A stretch of DNA of 11,755 nt, taken from positions 1 to 11,755 of the forward strand of contig JAUSEJ010000945.1 in NCBI GenBank assembly GCA_030650265.1, written 5' to 3'. This document shows, piece after piece, positions 6,551-11,755 of this stretch. Under the pieces are notes generated by a model, which saw only the letters and a list, made by a program, of their open reading frames with translations, had not been told where the DNA came from and ran no database searches. Position 1 is the stretch's first letter. Every line of letters starts with the position of its first letter. Source of the DNA: Dehalococcoidia bacterium (lineage in GTDB: Bacteria; Chloroflexota; Dehalococcoidia; JACPQF01). Made by a program: the position numbers and the translations under genes.

Positions 6551-7585
6551 GTGAGGGTCGAGGAGGTACAGTACCTGCCGCAAAAGGCGAAAGAAGAACC
6601 GGTAACCAGCGCCGGGACGCGGGTGTCGAACTTCGTTAGCCTCACCAGCAAACACTGCTTCTTCATAGCACCTGTTCGATTCTGTGAGTATTTCCCACTC
6701 GGGTTAGAATGCAAGTTCTGCAACTTCAATGACACGCAGGAAAAAGCTCACTCAATCGGCCTAGAGCGCTCTACTACGATCAACCTGGAGGAAACGCTCG
6801 AAGCTTACAAGATCATGGCCTCTGAGACGAGGTTCGTCGAAGGCCGTTTTGAGTGCGGCGGCCATACCAGGAGTGAGCAGGAAGCCAGAATTCACGCCAA
6901 TTTTGTCGGGAAGATCGCTGCCGCAACCTCTTACAAACCAAACATAACTGTCCACGCCCAGCCCATGGACCGGAATGATATGCAGAGGCTACGCGACACC
7001 GGAGTTGACTCTATGTGTTTCCAAATGGAGATATGGGACCCCGATCTGTTTCCAGAGGTAGTTCCCGGGAAGGCCCGGTACACCGGTCGCGAGCGCTATT
7101 TGGAGGCTTTCCAGGAAGCGGTAGACATCTTTGGCGTGGGTAGCGTGGGCTGTGTCTTTGTGGGCGGTCTCACTTTGATTCCCGAGAATGGACACAAGAC
7201 CTGGCAAGAGGCGCGGGACTCGATGATTGAAGGAAACTCATGGATGATCAGGCACGGCGTGTTGCCTGGTGTTACTCCCTTGCGGCTGCCTCCCGGCGCC
7301 CCGTGGGGGAGCGCCGAGAATCGAAAGAAATACCCGCCCACGGACTACTATCTGGACGTGGCACTTGCCCACCATCAGGTCATGTTGGAACACGGCCGCT
7401 ACGACAAAATGAACAAGCTGATGTGGTGTCCGATAGAGTGCCTCACCAACCGCGTCGGCATAGAACTGGGTGTTTACGAAGTTGCCGGAAGCCTTGCCAA
7501 TTGGACGGCCGATTGCGTACCAAGAGAAGCGAATTGGCACCTTGATTGGGAGGAACAGCGAAAGTCACTCGCATCAGTCAAATAG
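6551..7585 (+). CDS. Radical SAM protein with C-X8-C-X2-C cluster motif (main part; true 5' end probably further upstream)
   Basis: Residue numbers are from the GTG at 6551, the first ordinary start codon. The [4Fe-4S]/SAM site is taken to be RFCEYFPLGLECKFCNFND, Cys45, Cys54 and Cys57, the aromatic before the last Cys being typical. The spacing C-X8-C-X2-C departs from the canonical C-X3-C-X2-C. ECGGHTRSEQE (101-111) resembles the GGE SAM-binding strand, and later strands (NITVHAQPMD, CFQMEIWD, CVFVGGLTLIPENGH) fit a partial TIM barrel. A C-terminal pair, Cys293/Cys297, might bind another cluster. The frame is open upstream to 6392 with coding-like sequence (ending ALYQGEVRVEEVQY) but lacks ATG, GTG or TTG there. 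GGAG followed six bases later by a CTG at 6455 is the only alternative start; a frameshift from the 6195 gene is more likely. Product unknown. The lipoprotein gene follows after 38 bases, same operon. Confidence 0.82.
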   Translation: MRVEEVQYLPQKAKEEPVTSAGTRVSNFVSLTSKHCFFIAPVRFCEYFPLGLECKFCNFNDTQEKAHSIGLERSTTINLEETLEAYKIMASETRFVEGRFECGGHTRSEQEARIHANFVGKIAAATSYKPNITVHAQPMDRNDMQRLRDTGVDSMCFQMEIWDPDLFPEVVPGKARYTGRERYLEAFQEAVDIFGVGSVGCVFVGGLTLIPENGHKTWQEARDSMIEGNSWMIRHGVLPGVTPLRLPPGAPWGSAENRKKYPPTDYYLDVALAHHQVMLEHGRYDKMNKLMWCPIECLTNRVGIELGVYEVAGSLANWTADCVPREANWHLDWEEQRKSLASVK

Positions 7586-7623
7586 GGTGGGAATAAAAGT
7601 AACGAGACCTTGAAGGAGGTACC

Positions 7624-9234
7624 ATGAGAAGACATTTTCGATCGCACGGGTTGGCCCTGGTAGCCATTATGACTGGCGTTCTGATCTTGACCGCTTGCGG
7701 CTCGACGCCGTCATCTCCGGCAGAATCTGGATCGTCGACGAAGGTGATCAAGCCTGCGGGTAGCCTGACAATCGCCGCCGATTTCCGGGCGGCCACTTTC
7801 GATCCCAGAACTGGCACTGCCAACACGTTCCAGAACCTCGCCGCAGGGACCTTCGACTCTCTTGTGGAGTTGACGCCTAATGCCCAGGCGAGACCCGGGT
7901 TGGCGGAGCGATGGGAGATATCCCCCGATGGCAAGGACCATACCTTCTACATCAGGAAGGGAGTTAAGTTTCACGATGGCAGCGACCTTACCGGGGTGGA
8001 TGTCAAGTTCAGCATCGACAGAGGATTGGCTCCTGAAGCCACCCAAGCGCAGGTGCTACAGTGGCGAGCGGCGATAGCCAGCGTAGAATTGAAGGATGAA
8101 TACACCGTGGTTCTGCACCGAAAGCAGCCGCTGTTTGAGATGGACCCCCTTATCGAGAATCTCACGAGCCTTGCGGCCATCGTGCCGAAGAAGTATATAG
8201 AGGCGAAGGGCGACGAGTACTTCGGCGCTCATCCCGTGGGTAGCGGCCCCTACAAAGTCGTGCGCTATGAACCTGGAAACCTGGTAGAACTTGAAGCCGT
8301 CGAGAATCATTGGCGCGTTGTGCCGCAGTTCAAGACTATTAAGCTTGTGAATATCACGGAGGAGGCAACTAAGGTTGCCATGCTCAAGACCGGGGAGCTT
8401 GACATTGCTCAGATCTCGCCTGATTCGGCGACTGGACTCAAGGCAGCCGGGCTGCGCATGCTGGTTCATGACGGCGGCGCGCAGTATTACATGAATACGT
8501 TTTATGATCTGACTAACCCCGACAAATATGCCCTTGGAGACGTAAGGGTGCGCAAGGGTCTGTCGATGTCAGTCGATCGGAAGGAGATGGCCCAGAGCCT
8601 ATATGGAGGATATGCAGAGTCGTCTGCCTTCTATTATGCGCCAAAGACTGCCTTCTTCTTCGACCCGAACGTGTTGAAGCCGGATCCCTTTGACCCTGAG
8701 GGGGCAAAGAAGCTATTTGCCGGGGCTGGCTATCCCAAGGGCTTCCCCCTGAAGTTTTGGGACATTGGTGGTGGCATTGTCACTACCTTCGACCAGGCTG
8801 TGGTGGGCTACTTCCGCAAGGTCGGGGTTAACGCCGAACTGGTAGCCATCGAGCAAGCGGCGCTCGCCAAGATGTACCAACCCAAGCACACCCCGCCAAT
8901 GTGGGATACGATCCGGGCAACCTCTACTGGCGGGGGAGTGTTTCAGTTTGAAAAAATCGCACTTGTATACCATTCCACCCAAAGCAGTTCCAAGGTCATC
9001 AGTAATCCCAAATTGGATCAATTGATTGAACAGGTGCCACTGACCAGGGACCCTGCCGAGAAGAAGCGGCTGGCGCTTGAGGCCGCCGTATTGGCGAAGA
9101 ATGATTTCTCCAGCGTACCGATTTTAGATATGTTCACGCCTTTCGCCCTCGGTCCAAAAGTTGGAGAGTTCGCACCTATTAAGAACATGACAGGTATTGC
9201 CGCCTCCCTCGAGACCATAACCCAGGCCAAGTGA
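7624..9234 (+). CDS. ABC transporter substrate-binding lipoprotein, family 5 (peptide/nickel type)
   Basis: A 536-residue extracytoplasmic solute-binding protein. The signal peptide is MRRHF... with a hydrophobic core and lipobox LTAC, acylated Cys25, followed by a Ser/Pro linker. Family 5 hallmarks are present: GLAERWEISPDG (92-103), YIRKGVKFHDG (109-119) with DVKFSIDR, and the VGSGPYKVVRYEPGN segment (205-219). The family binds oligopeptides, nickel chelates or other solutes; the ligand is not predictable here. Start: ATG at 7624 after AAGGAGGT at 7613-7620. It lies 38 bases after the radical SAM gene, so the two are probably co-transcribed, which might link the bound solute to that enzyme's chemistry. 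Permease and ATPase genes, normally adjacent, are absent. Codons 332-436 recur almost identically at the right end of the window. Confidence 0.93.
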   Translation: MRRHFRSHGLALVAIMTGVLILTACGSTPSSPAESGSSTKVIKPAGSLTIAADFRAATFDPRTGTANTFQNLAAGTFDSLVELTPNAQARPGLAERWEISPDGKDHTFYIRKGVKFHDGSDLTGVDVKFSIDRGLAPEATQAQVLQWRAAIASVELKDEYTVVLHRKQPLFEMDPLIENLTSLAAIVPKKYIEAKGDEYFGAHPVGSGPYKVVRYEPGNLVELEAVENHWRVVPQFKTIKLVNITEEATKVAMLKTGELDIAQISPDSATGLKAAGLRMLVHDGGAQYYMNTFYDLTNPDKYALGDVRVRKGLSMSVDRKEMAQSLYGGYAESSAFYYAPKTAFFFDPNVLKPDPFDPEGAKKLFAGAGYPKGFPLKFWDIGGGIVTTFDQAVVGYFRKVGVNAELVAIEQAALAKMYQPKHTPPMWDTIRATSTGGGVFQFEKIALVYHSTQSSSKVISNPKLDQLIEQVPLTRDPAEKKRLALEAAVLAKNDFSSVPILDMFTPFALGPKVGEFAPIKNMTGIAASLETITQAK

Positions 9235-9243
9235 CAGGGTTAA

Positions 9244-9285
9244 GGGGAAGATGGAGGAGCGAGATCTCGCTCCTCCATCTTCCCC
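9244..9285. repeat. Perfect 42-bp palindrome after the substrate-binding gene
   Basis: The 21 bases 9244-9264 (beginning GGGGAAGATGG) are followed at once by their exact complement in reverse, 9265-9285 (ending CCATCTTCCCC), centred on GAGATCTC. It starts 10 bases after the stop codon. As RNA it gives a very stable stem with a minimal loop. There is no U-tract on either side, so it is an atypical terminator, an mRNA 3'-end stabiliser or a mobile palindromic element. Confidence 0.85.
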
Positions 9286-9291
9286 ACGGCC

Positions 9292-9316
9292 GGTGGGCGC
9301 CCGCCTTTTCCCCTTT
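9292..9316 (+). terminator. Weak terminator-like hairpin with T-rich tail
   Basis: GGTGG-GCGC-CCGCC (9292-9305, one G-T pair) is followed by TTTTCCCCTTT. It lies just after the long palindrome and could complete termination of the radical SAM/lipoprotein operon. An alternative fold pairs CCCAC with GTGGG. Confidence 0.4.
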
Positions 9317-9354
9317 CGTTCAGCCGGCAATAGGAGAAGCGCCGGGTTTGCCGG

Positions 9355-9600
9355 TTAATTGTGCTGAGACTCGCTGCGTGTCAACTCTTGGCGCTCTCGA
9401 TCATGGACGGCCATGTCTCCATCGGCTTTTTTGCGCTCATCGGAGAACAAACCGGGTGAACCTTTGACCGCCATCATTTTCCATCTGCTCAGTTGGTCAT
9501 GATGAATGCCCTGCTCGGCGGCGATCGGCGTGATGGTCCTGTCTTTCCTCAGTACCTCGTGGACAACTTATGCCTCAAACCAGCAGGGGAAATGGGGGCC
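9355..9600 (-). pseudogene. Decayed IS3-family transposase OrfA remnant
   Basis: Read on the minus strand, the frame gives WFEA-stop-VVHEVLRKDRTITPIAAEQG, then IHHDQLSRWKMMAVKGSPGL and FSDERKK. This matches the OrfA helix-turn-helix pattern of IS3-like elements (FKAKVALEAL...ELA..YGVHP.QI..WK...L.GA..LFS...KK), known from family knowledge. The lysine codon expected after WFEA is TAA (9570-9568), a nonsense mutation; there is no start codon upstream. The tail after ERKK loses similarity and ends at TAA (9357-9355). No OrfB and no terminal inverted repeats were found. It lies next to the HEPN cassette, which suggests past mobile-element activity at this junction. Confidence 0.7.
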
Positions 9601-9641
9601 CGCGCCGTGCCGTGCCGTGCTGTACGGAGTGGCCTCGAACA

Positions 9642-9650
9642 TGCTACACT
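9642..9650 (+). promoter_or_regulatory. Possible extended -10 promoter of the three-gene cassette
   Basis: TGC-TACACT lies about 115 bases before the first cassette gene and repeats the TGC-(-10) style seen twice elsewhere in this window. No -35 box is evident. A short GTGCC tandem repeat (9606-9620) sits just upstream. Weak call. Confidence 0.3.
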
Positions 9651-9764
9651 ATAGGCCGTGTCAGTGGTAGGTGCCATGAATCCGGTAGCTTTCGTCTGTT
9701 AGGCGGTGAAAGTGCTAAATCAATGGTCCAACGTTAGAGCGGGGTAGCAAGGAAAGGAGTGCAA

Positions 9765-10436
9765 ATGGCTTCGTTAACACCAACGTACCAGCAATTATCT
9801 CTATCGGTTAAATACACTTCGGTTCTCTTCCCCTTAGACACTCTCCAGTTCCTAAGGGCTGTCTCGAAACAAGGATTCATTATTCCTGATTCGATAGAAC
9901 AGGTTCCGTTTGGCACGAGAGTGGAGATTAGTGGCCTCATCGCGAGAAAAGGGGACATTTCCGTTCGTGTTGACTCAAACAGACAGGTATTGGGGGTACA
10001 AGCCCCCAATGTCAATAGTGTTTTGGATGAGATGGACTCAATCGAATCATTGCTGAAAACCGAACTAGACCTAGACAGCCATGCCCTGGCTGACTACTAT
10101 GAACTCTTGGCTAGTCTTACTATTAAGGCGGGGAGACACCCTCTAGAATGCTGGGAGACTCATTTTGCAGAGGCGCCTATCTTGAATAAGTTTTCTGATG
10201 TGCTTGGCACAGATGTCTCTCTGTTTGGAGTGAGGCTGGCTGTTAGAGGTGAAGTACCGAATCAGCCTGATTGGCTCGAAATCCGTATCGAGCCTTCAGT
10301 GCAGTCTCCCCAAAAGCATCACTCAGTGCAGATCATCTGTCGTCATTCTCGCCGTGATGAAGTTTTCGCGTTTGGCCGAAAATTGGAAGACACCCTTCGT
10401 AACCTCATTTCACTTGTAGAGCAAAAGGATAGCTAG
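9765..10436 (+). CDS. Unknown protein, 223 aa, first gene of the HEPN cassette
   Basis: I do not recognise the family. The frame also has a GTG at 9759, but GGAAAGGAG at 9751-9759 is five bases before the ATG at 9765, so the ATG is chosen. The protein is soluble, without signal peptide or membrane segments. The N-terminal half alternates short beta-like strands (SLSVKYTSVLFPL, TRVEISGLIA, ISVRVD), followed by a helical middle (SVLDEMDSIESLLKTELDLD, HALADYYELLASL). The C-terminal half has strands (VSLFGVRLAVRGEV, WLEIRIEPS, HSVQIICRHS) and a final helix (FGRKLEDTLRNLISLVEQ). The strand-rich layout with W-x-E-I-R-I-E-P faintly recalls the TIGR04255 class of sporadically distributed proteins; I do not claim homology. 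It is two bases from the next gene, so in an operon with it. In a HEPN context, an antitoxin, sensor or scaffold role is conceivable but unproven. Confidence 0.8.
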   Translation: MASLTPTYQQLSLSVKYTSVLFPLDTLQFLRAVSKQGFIIPDSIEQVPFGTRVEISGLIARKGDISVRVDSNRQVLGVQAPNVNSVLDEMDSIESLLKTELDLDSHALADYYELLASLTIKAGRHPLECWETHFAEAPILNKFSDVLGTDVSLFGVRLAVRGEVPNQPDWLEIRIEPSVQSPQKHHSVQIICRHSRRDEVFAFGRKLEDTLRNLISLVEQKDS

Positions 10437-10438
10437 GA

Positions 10439-11032
10439 ATGATGGAGACAGCCTTCCCACAAAGCACTGCGACATTGGCATGTGGGGTAGAGTCAGAGAG
10501 AGCAGATTGGAGGCATGTTTCTACCGTCCCCTCAGGGCTAGCCAACCCGGTGGTGATAGGCAAGCCCAAGACCGGTGGCGATGTTGAAACTCACCATGTC
10601 GACACCTCTGGGCCCGCAATCTGGGAGCCTGGGCCGTGGCCTGATGCCAGCATACTGTGGCCCACGCAGCTATCCATGGAGAGGGTCGCACCGCAGAAAA
10701 TCATTAATCCTTCTGCTTGGCCAATGCTCACAGATAGGGTGCAAGAAGCCTTGGGACGCCTTCTTCTGCTTTTAGGACGGGAGGCCAGAAGAAGTTTCGT
10801 GCCAGTGAGCAAAATCGAGGTTAGCGGTTTCGTCGATCCGGAGGAGGGCACTGAGGAAGTGGTAGTCACACAGTGGGTAAGAGTTTCCAGACAGACTGCG
10901 CTAGAGTATTGGGACAGGTTAGGTCCGAGCGTTGAAGTCTGGGTTGATTTCCTGCCAGAGAGATTGGCGAGAGTAGTTACTGAGCGGATCGCTATCGAGG
11001 TGCGGTGTGACATCGATCATAGAACCACTTGA
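10439..11032 (+). CDS. Unknown protein, 197 aa, second gene of the HEPN cassette
   Basis: I do not recognise this protein. ATG at 10439 (or the adjacent ATG at 10442, better spaced from TAGGA) begins just after the preceding stop codon. The first 75 or so residues are rich in Pro, Gly, Thr and Ser and look disordered (VIGKPKTGGDVETHH, GPAIWEPGPWPD). The C-terminal 110 residues look folded: a leucine-rich helix (RVQEALGRLLLLLGREARR), strands with an acidic loop (SKIEVSGFVDPEEGTEEVVV, TQWVRVS), then YWDRLGPSVEVWVDFLPERL and a last strand ERIAIEVRCD. There is no nucleotidyltransferase GS...D-x-D motif, so it is not the MNT partner commonly found with HEPN proteins. Its 3' end overlaps the HEPN gene by 26 bases and contains that gene's ribosome site, so translation of the two is probably coupled. 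Confidence 0.75.
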   Translation: MMETAFPQSTATLACGVESERADWRHVSTVPSGLANPVVIGKPKTGGDVETHHVDTSGPAIWEPGPWPDASILWPTQLSMERVAPQKIINPSAWPMLTDRVQEALGRLLLLLGREARRSFVPVSKIEVSGFVDPEEGTEEVVVTQWVRVSRQTALEYWDRLGPSVEVWVDFLPERLARVVTERIAIEVRCDIDHRTT

Positions 11033-11381
11033 TCCTCTTGCGTTTCTTAGCCTTGCGCGGGAGTTGGGAAGTCGAAACGATGACGAGGCAGGCCTGAGAA
11101 CCGCTGTCGGCAGAGCCTATTACGCGCTTTTCTTGGTTGGCAGAGAGAAAGAGCACGGCGCCATCAAAGGAAGAAAGGATGTGCATAGGCAAGTTATTGA
11201 GGCTGTGAAACGACGAAGAGGGTACCGATCTACGGCAGATCAATTAGACACTCTTCGAAGGATGAGGACTGTAGCCGATTACGATTTGTTGCCTGACGAT
11301 GCCAATAGGAATTGGGCAGATAATTGGTCAAGGGCTCAAGAACTCGTCGATAGAATTCTTCCACGACTGTTGGCTATGTGA
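11007..11381 (+). CDS. HEPN-domain protein (UPF0332-like), 124 aa
   Basis: A small all-helical protein with the HEPN pattern. It has an initial helix (LAFLSLARELGSR, 11-23), a long helix with the family hallmark RTAVGRAYYALFLVGREKEH (31-50), a middle helix starting KDVHRQVIEAVKRRR, a helix LDTLRRMRTVADYDL (80-94) with the R-x3-ADYD signature of UPF0332/PF05168-type HEPN, and a last amphipathic helix (WADNWSRAQELVDRILPRLL). HEPN proteins are RNases or RNA-binding partners in toxin-antitoxin, CRISPR and abortive-infection systems. The catalytic R-X4-6-H of HEPN RNases is not obvious here: the only histidine near an arginine is R-K-D-V-H (56-60), one residue short. It may therefore be catalytically weak, or a binding or inhibitory member. 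Start: GTG at 11007 with GAGG six bases upstream inside the preceding gene; 26-base overlap. Third gene of the cassette. Confidence 0.82.
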   Translation: MTSIIEPLDPLAFLSLARELGSRNDDEAGLRTAVGRAYYALFLVGREKEHGAIKGRKDVHRQVIEAVKRRRGYRSTADQLDTLRRMRTVADYDLLPDDANRNWADNWSRAQELVDRILPRLLAM

Positions 11382-11437
11382 CTTATATTTTCGTCATGCA
11401 GGCATAATCATAAGCACATCCCCGTTCGGCAGACACC

Positions 11438-11755
11438 GAGCCATCAGCCTTCTATTATGCGCCAAAGACTGCCTTCTTCTTCGACCCGAACGTGCTGAAG
11501 CCGGATCCCTTTGACCCTGAGGGGGCAAAGAAGCTATTTGCCGATGCCGGCTATCCCAAGGGCTTCCCCCTGAAGTTTTGGGACATTGGTGGTGGTGGCA
11601 TTGTCACTACCTTCGACCAGGCTGTGGTGGGCTACTTCCGCAAGGTCGGGGTTAACGCCGAACTGGTAGCCATCGAGCAAGCGGCGCTCGCCAAGATGTA
11701 CCAGCCCAAGCACACCCCACCAATGTGGGATACGATCCGGGCAACCTCCACTGGC
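11438..11755 (+). pseudogene. 5'-truncated second copy of the substrate-binding protein gene (runs off the window)
   Basis: The reading frame is open from 11414 to the window end without a start codon, and from 11438 it encodes E-P-S-AFYYAPKTAFFFDPN and onward. It corresponds to residues 332-436 of the lipoprotein encoded at 7624-9234. From 11447 to the end I count seven base differences and one extra GGT codon (IGGGGI against IGGGI). Five of the six changed codons are silent (for example TTG/CTG, CAA/CAG, TCT/TCC) and one changes Gly to Asp. The signal peptide and first 330 residues are missing: upstream is unrelated sequence. The mostly silent divergence says both lineages were under selection before the truncation. 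It could be a duplication remnant, a recombined paralogue, or an assembly joint at a repeat. Confidence 0.8.

Noticed and set aside
9231..9467. A 78-codon plus-strand open frame after the substrate-binding gene
   Set aside because: Part of it is the 42-bp palindrome and the rest is antisense to the IS3 OrfA remnant.
9606..9620. CRISPR-like or satellite repeat (GTGCC units)
   Set aside because: Only three five-base units without spacers; too short to be more than slippage.
9765..11032. MNT nucleotidyltransferase partner for the HEPN gene
   Set aside because: Neither upstream protein has the G-S-x...D-x-D motif of MNT antitoxins.

Overview
The window looks like chromosome from an anaerobic, moderately GC-rich bacterium. 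The best guess is a Chloroflexota (Dehalococcoidia-like) metagenome contig; this is inference. It rests on four things: a very large PTPS-related/GT-C-like membrane protein with tandem C-terminal beta domains, a cysteine-rich double [4Fe-4S] protein, a radical SAM protein, and frequent GTG starts. The right edge ends inside a repeated gene segment, as contigs often do.

Left third (minus strand): a D-2-hydroxyacid dehydrogenase (82-1161), a small unknown protein (1480-1764) followed by a terminator-like hairpin, and an 887-residue polytopic membrane protein (2065-4728). The last appears to be transcribed from an extended -10 promoter as a leaderless GTG-start mRNA. Perhaps the start of another minus-strand gene lies at 1-18.

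Centre (plus strand): divergent from the membrane protein is a 279-residue iron-sulfur protein (4925-5764). It has a clear sigma70 promoter and a palindromic operator-like site in its leader. A 430-base gap follows with two intrinsic terminators; a good promoter lies directly in front of the first. Next comes an apparent operon: a radical SAM gene that seems to be split by a one-base frameshift (75-residue N-terminal piece 6195-6422; remainder readable from 6392, first usual start at 6551, to 7585), then a lipoprotein substrate-binding protein of the peptide/nickel ABC family (7624-9234). No permease or ATPase genes are visible. The radical SAM core has an unusual C-X8-C-X2-C cysteine spacing.

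Right third: after a perfect 42-bp palindrome at the end of the substrate-binding gene lie a decayed IS3-family OrfA remnant (minus strand, nonsense mutation) and then a tight three-gene operon (9765-11381). Its genes encode two unrecognised proteins of 223 and 197 residues and a 124-residue HEPN-fold protein. This cassette reads as more AT-rich and less conserved than its surroundings. After it, at 11438-11755, is a second, 5'-truncated and nearly identical copy of the middle of the substrate-binding gene, so the IS remnant plus HEPN cassette is bracketed by a partial gene duplication. The HEPN cassette is the best candidate for an undescribed (toxin-antitoxin or defence-like) system; the radical SAM/iron-sulfur pair is the best candidate for unusual chemistry.
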